Positions 17,908 through 26,060 of a stretch of DNA of 64,000 nucleotides are shown piece after piece. Made by a program: the position numbers and the translations under genes. The DNA lies in NCBI RefSeq assembly GCF_000420845.1, contig NZ_ATVS01000016.1:22235-86234 (forward strand). The letters are read 5' to 3'. Every line of letters begins with the position of its first letter. The stretch's first letter is position 1. This stretch comes from Butyrivibrio sp. AE3009 (GTDB lineage: Bacteria; Bacillota; Clostridia; Lachnospirales; Lachnospiraceae). The notes under the pieces are model-generated. The model was not told the DNA's origin, did no database searches, and worked only from the letters and a program-made list of their open reading frames with translations.

Positions 17908-18006
17908 GAGTCAATGGGGACGAGTCAATGGGGACGGTTCTTTCTGACTCGCTTCGTGAGTCAGAGAGAACCGTCCCCATTGACTCACAACCGTCCCCAT
18001 TGACTC
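17908..18006. repeat. Nested perfect-palindrome repeat (family B)
   Basis: A 29-bp arm (17922-17950) pairs with 17958-17986 around a 7-nt loop, with a single mismatch that becomes G-U in RNA. A second copy of the arm's outer 14 bases (GAGTCAATGGGGAC) stands at 17908-17921, with its complement at 17993-18006, so the whole structure is nested. The core GGGGACGGTTCT is shared with 10441-10450. It fills the gap between two GT genes. It could act as a transcription attenuator or as a REP-type mobile sequence. Confidence 0.85.
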
Positions 18007-18020
18007 GCAAGCGTCTTCTG

Positions 18021-19076
18021 CTAACTCACTATTCCCCTGTAGAACCACAGGAGCCTGTAGTATAAATAAAAAAACAGATGTGATTTCATCTGATATCCTA
18101 TGAGCTTCTTCTCCTCAGGATGAACCTTCTCCTGATAGTAGCTGTTATTCTGAAAATCCGGGAAGGTCTCCTTCATCTCCCTGGCAAGGGCCTTGGCAAA
18201 GCTGTAGCTTCCCTTGAAATTGGAGCTCCTTGGCATAACCGAAAAAAGCGTGTTGATATAAAATAACACCGTGAACTGATACTCTATCTCCGGTTTGTAT
18301 TCATCATAGTAGTTGTTATCCTTAGCTTCCTTGACTATAAGCCTTCCCGCTGTCATGCGGTCTTCCATGTTCTTCCTTGATATGGAATGCACAGTGGAGG
18401 TGTTATGCTGATAGTAGAAGTAAAGCGGCTCCTGAATGTATTCAAAGTGCTTACTCCTTAGCATCCAGGTGTTACTTACCGCATTATCCTCATAGAAGAT
18501 ATCCTCAGGGAAGATATCAAGCTTGTCCTTGGCTGCGGGCTGATAGTCCCCAAGGATCAGTTCTCTTTTGTATACCTTAACCACAAGGCTTCCGGTCTCA
18601 AGAAGGAGCTTCTGATATCGCTCTTTATCCATAACACCAGTTTGCTCAAAGTTGTTGTTATGGACTATCTGTCCCACCTTGAAGCTGTGCTCATCCGTAA
18701 AACAGTAATCGCAGCCGACCATATCTGCACCGGTTTCCTCTGCTCTTGTAAGAAGACGATTATAGTAATCGGGAACGATCCAGTCGTCGGAATCAATGAA
18801 GCCAAGCCACTCGCCCTTTGCTATGGCAAGTCCTATGTTCTTGGCTCCTCCCTGATGGTGATTCACCTCGCAGTGAAGAGCAATGAATCTGTCAGGGTAT
18901 TTCTTCTCATATTCTTTTAGTATCTCAAGGGAATTGTCCGTGGAACAGTCGTCCACCGCTATGATCTCGTACTCTCCCCTGTCAAGTTTCTGGTTTACAA
19001 GGCTGTCCAGACAGTAGGCAAGTTTCCCCTCCCCTGCCATGTTGTAAACAGGAACTATTATGCTAAGCCTTATCAT
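18021..19076 (-). CDS. GT2 family glycosyltransferase
   Basis: A 351-residue GT-A enzyme. SIIVPVYNMAGEG at the start, AVDDCSTDNS and the D-x-D-like FIDSDDW near residue 95 show the nucleotide- and metal-binding parts. GGAKNIG is also typical. No membrane anchor is evident, so it probably works on the inner face on a lipid-linked oligosaccharide. The start overlaps the pseG stop by 4 bases, tying it to the nonulosonic acid genes. The sugar transferred is unknown. Confidence 0.88.
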   Translation of the reverse strand: MIRLSIIVPVYNMAGEGKLAYCLDSLVNQKLDRGEYEIIAVDDCSTDNSLEILKEYEKKYPDRFIALHCEVNHHQGGAKNIGLAIAKGEWLGFIDSDDWIVPDYYNRLLTRAEETGADMVGCDYCFTDEHSFKVGQIVHNNNFEQTGVMDKERYQKLLLETGSLVVKVYKRELILGDYQPAAKDKLDIFPEDIFYEDNAVSNTWMLRSKHFEYIQEPLYFYYQHNTSTVHSISRKNMEDRMTAGRLIVKEAKDNNYYDEYKPEIEYQFTVLFYINTLFSVMPRSSNFKGSYSFAKALAREMKETFPDFQNNSYYQEKVHPEEKKLIGYQMKSHLFFYLYYRLLWFYRGIVS

Positions 19077-20158
19077 ATCATCTCCACGATAGCAGCCGCT
19101 ATCTTTTCTGCGCCCTTGCCATCTATGATGCTGCGGGCTTTATCACTCATTCTCTTTCTAAATCCCGGGTTATCCACCGCTGCGGTTCCCCAGGTAACTA
19201 TCTTCTGTATCAGTCTGTGGTCGGTTCTGATATCCCCGGCGTACTTGGCAGCTCCCAGCTCATCAAAAGCCTGAACGAACTGAACCTGATTGTCCGACAT
19301 ACTGTAGACACAGGTTGGAACGCCGATCGCACACAGCTCATAGAGGGTTGTTCCTCCTGCGGATACGGCAAAATCACATTTATTCATGATCTCGGCCATA
19401 TTGCCGGGATTGTAGTGGAGTGTTATGAACTCACACTTATCTGCCATGTCCTGCAGTTCTTTAACGTAATCTTCCTCAAACAAAGGTCCCACCACAACTT
19501 CACACATAACTCCCGTGAAGTCCAGAACCTCTCTGCAGGGACTGTTCTCCGCAAAGTATATCTCATTCAGGATATTCCTCACAATTCGGTAGGGATCTGT
19601 ACCTCCTGCTGAGATGAACACATTCTGGGCTCTCTTACTTATCTTGTATTTAGAGTCTCCAAACTGCCTACGCAGAGGTGCATACTCTCCTCCCAGCAGT
19701 TTAACTCCCGCGCTGTAAAAATCCTCGGGAACCTTAAGGTCATAATTTACTATAAAATCCACATCGTAGTCAAATTTGTAGAGATCATCGATATAGCCAA
19801 GCTTAACCTCAAGACCGAGTTCCTTGATCAGGTCTCTTAAGGCCTTGAAATATTCCTCTGTGACAAAGTAGGAATCAATCAGGAAAAAGTCAGGCTTCTC
19901 CTCCGCCATCAGAACCTTCATAGCCTCCATATCCTGAAGCGGCTGGGAATAAATGGTGTGTAGAATAATGCTGTCATACTCATCTCCGCCCTCTTCCGAA
20001 AGCTCATGGAGCACATGATCGCTGTCCTCGTCCGAAAGGATATACGTAACTTCGCAGCCCTTGCCACGCAGTTCTGCTGCGATTGTCATACACCTTCTGA
20101 TATGTCCTGTTGCGATCGCACCGTTTCCGTTTGCTTTAATCCAGATCTTCTTAGCCAT
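19073..20158 (-). CDS. pseG: UDP-2,4-diacetamido-2,4,6-trideoxy-altrose hydrolase (PseG-like)
   Basis: GT-B-fold hydrolase that removes UDP from the 2,4-diacetamido-trideoxyhexose before condensation by PseI. The N-terminus has KANGNGAIATGHIRRC, the G-x-GH-x-xR pattern with the catalytic His. FISAGGTDPY and FAVSAGGTTLYELCAIGVP are the PseG/MurG-like C-terminal motifs. The 361-residue length is somewhat longer than the Campylobacter enzyme. It sits between pseI and a GT2, overlapping the latter by 4 bases. A legionaminate-type hydrolase is possible, but the adjacent synthase looks like PseI. Confidence 0.85.
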   Translation of the reverse strand: MAKKIWIKANGNGAIATGHIRRCMTIAAELRGKGCEVTYILSDEDSDHVLHELSEEGGDEYDSIILHTIYSQPLQDMEAMKVLMAEEKPDFFLIDSYFVTEEYFKALRDLIKELGLEVKLGYIDDLYKFDYDVDFIVNYDLKVPEDFYSAGVKLLGGEYAPLRRQFGDSKYKISKRAQNVFISAGGTDPYRIVRNILNEIYFAENSPCREVLDFTGVMCEVVVGPLFEEDYVKELQDMADKCEFITLHYNPGNMAEIMNKCDFAVSAGGTTLYELCAIGVPTCVYSMSDNQVQFVQAFDELGAAKYAGDIRTDHRLIQKIVTWGTAAVDNPGFRKRMSDKARSIIDGKGAEKIAAAIVEMI

Positions 20159-20182
20159 ACTCTACCCCTCTTAACTGTGATG

Positions 20183-21256
20183 TCACTCAAAATCTTCTGC
20201 TTTCAGCGGTTCTCCTCTGAAAAGGTCACAAGTAGCTTTTTTACCAAGACAATTATCTATTTCTACAGGAGGAAGTCCTGCTCCCTGCTGTGGTCTTATG
20301 GATCTGATGTTTTCTTTGGTCAGCAGTTCTCCTTTTTTGATATCCTGTACCACAAAAAGAGATCTGGCGCCTTCCCTTTCCTTCTCCTGGAAGGGCGTAA
20401 GCTTGTACTCACTGCTTCCAAGGGCCTTCTCGGCTATCCTGACATTTCTTACCATCTCCGCGAATTCTTCCGGCTCCATGGAAAAAGCGCTGTCTGCGCC
20501 GCCGTCGGCTCTTCGAAGAGTCAGGTGCTTCTCTATCATCTTGGCTCCAAGGGCCACGCTTGCAATTGGAACGGTCCAGCCCATTGTGTGGTCTGAAAGG
20601 CCCATGATGCAGCCGTATTCCCTGGCCAGCGTAGGTATCATGTTTAGATTCACATCCTCGTAGGGTGTGGGATAAGCGGATACGCACTTAAGAAGGACGA
20701 TGTCTCTGTTTCCTTCCTCTATGCAGGCCTCTATGGCAAGTCTGATATCCTCCATGCGGGCTACGCCTGTGGCAAAGATCATCGGCTTCTTCCTGGCTGC
20801 GCAGAGCCTGATAAAAGGAATGTCGGTGATCTCATAGGAAGCTATCTTGATGGCAGGCATATTCATCTGCTCAACGAAATCGAGAGAGGTACTCTCAAAG
20901 GGTGTGGAAAAGCAATCAAGTCCCAGCTTATTTGCTTCTTCCATGAGCCGTGGCTGCCAGTCCCAGGGAGTATAAGCCTCCTGGTAGAGCTTGTAGAGGG
21001 TCTTGCCATCCCAAAGTGTTCCGCCGTCTATCTGAAAATAGCTCTTGTCGCTGTCGATCGTCATGGTGTCGGCGGTGTAGGTCTGAAGCTTAACCGCATC
21101 GGCGCCGGCTTCCTTGGCCGCATGGATTATCTCAATGGCGCGGCCAAAGTCGTTGTTGTGATTGCCTGACATCTCGGCAACTATGTAAACCGGGCTGTCC
21201 GCTCCCACGCTGCGACTGCCTATATGTATCTGGTGATTAAGGTTGTAATCGGGCAT
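20183..21256 (-). CDS. pseI: Pseudaminic acid synthase (PseI; NeuB family)
   Basis: Condenses the free 6-deoxy-HexdiNAc with phosphoenolpyruvate to give a nonulosonic acid. The 357-residue length is normal. EMSGNHNNDFGRA, ADAVKLQTYTADTMT and the PseI-like TLWDGKTLYKLY followed by AYTPWDW are in the TIM barrel. GLSDHTMGW and IEKHLT are conserved family motifs. A C-terminal antifreeze-like (SAF) domain spans about 295-357. The TLWD..LY.LY pattern is found in PseI rather than NeuB or LegI. Start ATG 21256 has AAGGAG 8 bases upstream. Confidence 0.9.
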   Translation of the reverse strand: MPDYNLNHQIHIGSRSVGADSPVYIVAEMSGNHNNDFGRAIEIIHAAKEAGADAVKLQTYTADTMTIDSDKSYFQIDGGTLWDGKTLYKLYQEAYTPWDWQPRLMEEANKLGLDCFSTPFESTSLDFVEQMNMPAIKIASYEITDIPFIRLCAARKKPMIFATGVARMEDIRLAIEACIEEGNRDIVLLKCVSAYPTPYEDVNLNMIPTLAREYGCIMGLSDHTMGWTVPIASVALGAKMIEKHLTLRRADGGADSAFSMEPEEFAEMVRNVRIAEKALGSSEYKLTPFQEKEREGARSLFVVQDIKKGELLTKENIRSIRPQQGAGLPPVEIDNCLGKKATCDLFRGEPLKAEDFE

Positions 21257-21274
21257 CCCGCATTCTCCTTAGTT

Positions 21275-23194
21275 TTATTCTGTATAGTTATTCATCATGT
21301 ACTCGTTGTTGGTCCAGGGTTTCCTTGCTGTGAAAAGGCTACCGTCAGCCTTTTTTACATAAACTGCAGGGAAGTAATGGATGAACAGTGGTGTAAGGCA
21401 CAGAGTATAGCCTCCAGCGTTGGTATATACCACCCTGTCTCCTATATTAAGAGCCGCCTCATCGGTTACCTCAAAGAGCCTGTCATACTCCATGCAGGTA
21501 GCTCCGCATATCATCTGTGAAGGAACCGTCTCCCTGTCGGATGCACCGCCCCTGTACTCGAATCTGTGAGGATACCAGCGCCTTGTAACCTGAGGATTGA
21601 GATTCACTCTGCTGCCATCGGTCACAATATAGGTGTGCTCCCTTACCTTCTTCACATCAATAACACTTGTCACGAAATCAAAGGAAGATGAAACCAGGGA
21701 AACACCGGGTTCCATAACAAGCTTGGTTTTATTCATATCAAAGCCCTTAGAGAGAACCTCTGCTATCGCAGGTACATAGTCCCTGAAGTCAGGCTTACCC
21801 TTAACTCCGCCGTAGTAGCCGCCTCCCATGTCCACATACTCAAGCTCAAGGCCAAACTCACCGGCTGCAGATACCGCTATCTCCGCCAGCGCTTTGTAAG
21901 CATTAAGAGATCTGGACTTGGTGGAGGAATGAAGGTGAAGTCCCGCTATCTTAACGTTAGGAATTGCCTTAAGAGTATCAATGACTCTTCCCAACTCTCC
22001 GTTCTCATAGCAGTAGCCAAAGCGGCTTCCCTCCTCGTCCGCAAGAACCTCCTCAGGAAGTCTGGACACCATGTCATAATTGACGCGAAGTCCCACCTTA
22101 AGACTCTTTGACGGATCAGCCTTGGCAAGCTCGCCGAGCCATACCGGCTCATAGCTTGAATCCATATTTACTATACCGCCTCCAAGGAGCACCTTTTCAA
22201 AAGTTGCTCTATCCTTGATGGGGCCGTTGTAGATTATTCTGTCGGTGCTGTAGCCAAGTGAAAGCGCCAGCTCACATTCCTTATCAGATACAACCTCCGC
22301 ATAGAAGCCCTTGTCCCGAAGGTGTGCAAGAAGCCAGGGCAGTGAATTGGTCTTCACGGAAAAAGAACAGATGTAATTATTCCAGCTCTTATCCAGAGCG
22401 CCCTTCAGCATATCTATATCACCGTCAAGAAGTGCCTCGTCCACTCTGTAATAGGGTGTAGCAAGCTCCTTGTCGTCAAAAGCCTTTCTGTCAGCAGATC
22501 TATCAGCTTCCTTAAGCTCCATCAGACGCCTGTACTTAATCTCAGCCATTCTGAAATCTTCCATGGTGTCTATGTCCTGGACCTCATCCTCTGTGAGGAT
22601 AACGGGAACCATATCCTCTGTGTCAGTGGTTCCTTCACGGAAAAAAGCATCTGTTCTGCATGCGTAGAACTGTCCGCTGTCATGATAGAGCTTCTCAAGA
22701 TCCTGTGATCTTGTAGTGGCAAACTCGGGATGTTTTCTAACCAGTCTCCCATCCACTATGACAAACCCTCTCTGGGGCGGATAGGAAAATGAAACTACAG
22801 GTGTTACGGATTCGTGCTCTTTAAGTAGCTCCATGGCTTCTCTTAATCTATCAGCCGTTATGAATGGAGCTGTAGGATACAGGCAACAGAAGGTGTCGAA
22901 GTCTCTGCCCTGCTCCCTGTATTTGTTAAGAACCTCTGCTATTACTTCATCGGTGGTAGCATAGTCCCCTGCGGTATCATCGGATCTTCTGAAGGGTACA
23001 GCTGCTCCCGCAGCTCTTGCAACCTCAGCTATCCTGTCGTCATCGGTGGATACCATAACCTCCTCAAAGACGCCGCTATCAAGGGCTGCCCTGATGGAAT
23101 ACTCTATGATTGGCTTACCGCAGAACTCCTTGATGTTCTTGCCGGGAATCCTCTTGCTTCCGCCTCTTGCGGTTATAATGGCAACAGAGCCCAT
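21275..23194 (-). CDS. Fusion: CMP-pseudaminic acid cytidylyltransferase (PseF) + fold-type III PLP decarboxylase
   Basis: A 639-residue two-domain protein. Residues 1-228 are a complete PseF/NeuA-type cytidylyltransferase, with ITARGGSKRIPGKN at 7-20, CCLYPTAPFI at 103-112, DSGQFYAC at 172-179 and DIDT at 207-210. Residues about 240-639 resemble diaminopimelate/ornithine decarboxylases, with PLP Lys281 in SFSVKTN, a Gly-rich DMGGGYYGG at 455-463, MEPG at 494-497, a catalytic-type Cys567 in CGATCMEYD, and NAGGYT at 592-597. Both domains keep their key residues. The start overlaps the ATP-grasp stop by one base (TAATG), and pseI follows after 18 bp. The first domain should make CMP-pseudaminic acid. 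The second's amino acid substrate is unknown. Confidence 0.88.
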   Translation of the reverse strand: MGSVAIITARGGSKRIPGKNIKEFCGKPIIEYSIRAALDSGVFEEVMVSTDDDRIAEVARAAGAAVPFRRSDDTAGDYATTDEVIAEVLNKYREQGRDFDTFCCLYPTAPFITADRLREAMELLKEHESVTPVVSFSYPPQRGFVIVDGRLVRKHPEFATTRSQDLEKLYHDSGQFYACRTDAFFREGTTDTEDMVPVILTEDEVQDIDTMEDFRMAEIKYRRLMELKEADRSADRKAFDDKELATPYYRVDEALLDGDIDMLKGALDKSWNNYICSFSVKTNSLPWLLAHLRDKGFYAEVVSDKECELALSLGYSTDRIIYNGPIKDRATFEKVLLGGGIVNMDSSYEPVWLGELAKADPSKSLKVGLRVNYDMVSRLPEEVLADEEGSRFGYCYENGELGRVIDTLKAIPNVKIAGLHLHSSTKSRSLNAYKALAEIAVSAAGEFGLELEYVDMGGGYYGGVKGKPDFRDYVPAIAEVLSKGFDMNKTKLVMEPGVSLVSSSFDFVTSVIDVKKVREHTYIVTDGSRVNLNPQVTRRWYPHRFEYRGGASDRETVPSQMICGATCMEYDRLFEVTDEAALNIGDRVVYTNAGGYTLCLTPLFIHYFPAVYVKKADGSLFTARKPWTNNEYMMNNYTE

Positions 23195-24393
23195 TAAACT
23201 TCCTCCGTTTCAAACTCTCCAAGTATATCATTTGCTATTTTAATCAGCTCATCCCTTGATGAACCCTGAATGCAGAAGTACCCTCTTCCCATGATGGAAG
23301 CGCCGTTTGTCACCTTGCCAAGGATATCACCGGGTCTGATATTGCAGTTCCAGGCAACTATCGGGTAGTTGTCCTTAAGCTCATCTGCAGTGGGAACATA
23401 GTTAACTCTTACTTTCTCAAGATCGAAGTATCTTATCATCATATCCCCGGAGATTGTTGTCTCGAAGGAATAGCTCTTCCCAAGGGCAGGTACAGCCATT
23501 TTCAGGAACTCTCCGACCTCATCAACTCCGCTTGCCATGGGAGTAAAAAGATTGTGAAGGTTATGTCCCGAAGGCCTTGCTGAGGTCTCGATAAGGAAAG
23601 GATTGCCGTTACTGTCCTTGATAATATCCGCATGGATCAGGTTGTTTCTAAATCCAAGTGTCTCTCCAACCTTCTGCATGAAGGCCCTTAGCTTATCAAA
23701 AAATTCCTTGTTATCGGAAGTCTGATTAATGGAATAGTATCCCACACACTCCCTGTAGGGCGGAGGAGTATTCTCCTTGCCTCTAAGAAGAATAAGCTTG
23801 AACTTGCCATCAACGAAGGCTCCGTCCAGGCCGAACTCCGGTCCCGGAACGCAGGTCTCTATCACATAATCCTCATCAAAGGGAAGCTGTGACAAGAATC
23901 CCTCCTGAAGCGCCTCGGGGCTGTCGAAGATCTCAACCCCCCTGCTTCCTGAACCGAATCTTGGCTTAACCACCACAGGATATACAGTATTCAGCTCATT
24001 GGCATATAAACAGGTCTCTCCTGCGGGAACCAGATACAGCTCGCAGTTTCTAAGACCCTTAGCGGATAACCTTCCGTGAAAATCATATTTGTCGGTGCAG
24101 AGCCTTGCAGCTTCTGCGGATACTCCCGTAAGACCGTAGGCATCATTAACGTAACCTGTGGTTGTAAGGTATCGTCCTATGGGCACAGGAATAATAACAT
24201 CCGGTTTCTGTGAATCCAGGATCTCCAGCACCTTCTCGGGATCGCGGATATCCACCACGTAGGACTTATCCGCCGCGGTAAGGCCGGGAGCCTTGGGATC
24301 ACCGTCAAGAGCTATTACTTCCATCCCCAGCTCTTTTGCCTTGTTTATTCCATATATTGATTCAGAGCTTGCTCCGATTACAGCTGCTCTCAT
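23194..24393 (-). CDS. ATP-grasp ligase (carbamoyl-phosphate synthase/BtrJ-like superfamily)
   Basis: A 399-residue protein. A Rossmann-like pre-ATP-grasp domain opens it (AVIGASSESIYG, ALDGDPKAPG). The ATP-binding loop is KPRFGSGSRG at 143-152, and the metal-binding region is IETSARPSGHN at 268-278. ATP-grasp enzymes of this type usually join a carboxylate to an amine or thiol through an acyl-phosphate. The gene is translationally coupled to the cytidylyltransferase-decarboxylase fusion, which points to ligation of an amino acid or its product onto a nonulosonic acid, precursor or carrier. That role is inference. Start ATG 24393 has AAGGAG 8 bases upstream. Confidence 0.85.
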   Translation of the reverse strand: MRAAVIGASSESIYGINKAKELGMEVIALDGDPKAPGLTAADKSYVVDIRDPEKVLEILDSQKPDVIIPVPIGRYLTTTGYVNDAYGLTGVSAEAARLCTDKYDFHGRLSAKGLRNCELYLVPAGETCLYANELNTVYPVVVKPRFGSGSRGVEIFDSPEALQEGFLSQLPFDEDYVIETCVPGPEFGLDGAFVDGKFKLILLRGKENTPPPYRECVGYYSINQTSDNKEFFDKLRAFMQKVGETLGFRNNLIHADIIKDSNGNPFLIETSARPSGHNLHNLFTPMASGVDEVGEFLKMAVPALGKSYSFETTISGDMMIRYFDLEKVRVNYVPTADELKDNYPIVAWNCNIRPGDILGKVTNGASIMGRGYFCIQGSSRDELIKIANDILGEFETEEV

Positions 24394-24436
24394 ATAATAT
24401 CTCCTTAAATTAAGTTTACCTGTCTATTATAGGCAC

Positions 24437-26059
24437 TCACTTCAGCCCATAGCAAGCCCACATGTCCTCGGTAAAGAGCTCCTCCATGGAAGACAGCTTA
24501 GTGCAGCTCTCCAGGAGATTGTCAAAGGCCTGCTTCTGAAGATCATCATCTGCCGCATACAGAGTAATGCTGTCTGCATTTACCACGTCACCCTCCGTCA
24601 GAGCCTCAAGATTCTCCTCATTCATATAGAAGACCCTGTCATACATAAGAAGCTCATCCGTAAGTCTCCACACATTCTGCGGCGTTGCGGGATTAAACAT
24701 AACAACCGCCACCTGATCCTTATGATCTGCGGCATAGGCTATCTTCTCCGGATCCTCCTTGTAGAGGAACAATACGTTTCCGTCTGTTGCAAGCCCCTTT
24801 ACGATGAGAATTGCAAAAAACACCGCCATTACCATCACAAGACTTCTCTTCTTATTATCCTTGCCAAAGCTCTCAATCCGGTAAAAAACTATGTACACAT
24901 CCCAGATGATAAAGAAGATGATAAGTCCGTAAATCGGCATCTCATACCTATTGGAAGCAGCTCCCACCAGCAGCGCAGTCTTAGCCGTAAGAATAAAATA
25001 CACAGCGGTTGCCACCAAAAGGCCAATGATCTCAGGTCTTGGAGACTGATACTTCTGCCTCTTGCCTGTAGCTACGTCCCTGCTCCTTCGAAGATTCAGG
25101 TACATTGTTCCCATCAGAATAAGCGTTATGATGATAAGCAGGCACTTACCGAATACGAAGTCATTAAGAAGTCCGATAAAAAAGGACATTCTCATCCAGG
25201 TCCCCGCCAGATCCAGAAGACCTCCCGCCGCATCTGCTCCCCTGTAGCCACCAAAGATATGGCTAATGCAGGAAGGATAGGTAATGATCGCAAGTCCCAG
25301 AGCCAGCACATTGGCTCCCGCATAGATGAAGGCCTTCTTAAAATCAAACCTTGAAAAGGCCAGCCACAAAAAAGTAAAAGCTCCGATTCCCACCCAGAAA
25401 TACAGATAGAAATACTGAGTCAGAAATCCCAGATAGGATACCAATACAATCGGTGCCCAAACAGCAATCAGCTTTTTGATATCCTTCGCATCATCCTTAG
25501 ATGAACCTTCAGAGAATGCCTCTTTTTTGATAAATCTAATATGTATCAGCGCACAGGCAAATACTGCAGTGGTAAGCCATGCATACATGCGGATCAGCAT
25601 ATTGCAGGATATGGTCTGGGGATTCATCCCGAAGAAAGCCAGAACCAGCAGCTGAACCAGCATTGGAACCTCCAGCTCCTTGGTTATAAGGTATAGGAGC
25701 CAGAAGGAAATGCAGAAGGCTATCAGATTGGCTATAAGTCCGGACCACTTGCTGAAAAGCCCAGGCGTCAGCGAACATATAGTATGGAAAATCCAGTAAT
25801 AGAGCGGCGGATGCACATCCCAGGACTGAACGAGCTTAACCAGTCCGTAGCTAAAGCCCTCCCCTTTTTTCACCGAGAACTCATCAAGGATCGTCTGCCT
25901 GTCCTGCCACTCCCTGTCAGGCTGATAGAGCCCCAGTGACCTGTTACTGGAATAATAGGTATAATATTCGTCCTCATGAAAGCCCGACTTCTGAAATCCG
26001 AAGTACAAAGTAGTTATTATTGAGGCAAGAAAGATCAGCCATACATACACTTTTTTCAT
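24437..26059 (-). CDS. GT39/ArnT-like GT-C membrane glycosyltransferase
   Basis: A 540-residue protein with about eleven helices. The first extracytoplasmic loop has FHEDEYYTYYSSN, an acidic pair in the GT-C catalytic position, followed by WDVHPPLYYWIFH, the HPPLYY motif of ArnT/PMT-like (GT39/GT83) enzymes. A C-terminal soluble portion (about 440-540) lies outside. Such proteins transfer a sugar from undecaprenyl phosphate to a glycan or protein at the outer face. It is followed almost at once (2 bp) by the GT2 stop upstream, so the two are co-transcribed. Confidence 0.78.
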   Translation of the reverse strand: MKKVYVWLIFLASIITTLYFGFQKSGFHEDEYYTYYSSNRSLGLYQPDREWQDRQTILDEFSVKKGEGFSYGLVKLVQSWDVHPPLYYWIFHTICSLTPGLFSKWSGLIANLIAFCISFWLLYLITKELEVPMLVQLLVLAFFGMNPQTISCNMLIRMYAWLTTAVFACALIHIRFIKKEAFSEGSSKDDAKDIKKLIAVWAPIVLVSYLGFLTQYFYLYFWVGIGAFTFLWLAFSRFDFKKAFIYAGANVLALGLAIITYPSCISHIFGGYRGADAAGGLLDLAGTWMRMSFFIGLLNDFVFGKCLLIIITLILMGTMYLNLRRSRDVATGKRQKYQSPRPEIIGLLVATAVYFILTAKTALLVGAASNRYEMPIYGLIIFFIIWDVYIVFYRIESFGKDNKKRSLVMVMAVFFAILIVKGLATDGNVLFLYKEDPEKIAYAADHKDQVAVVMFNPATPQNVWRLTDELLMYDRVFYMNEENLEALTEGDVVNADSITLYAADDDLQKQAFDNLLESCTKLSSMEELFTEDMWACYGLK

Positions 26060-26060
26060 A

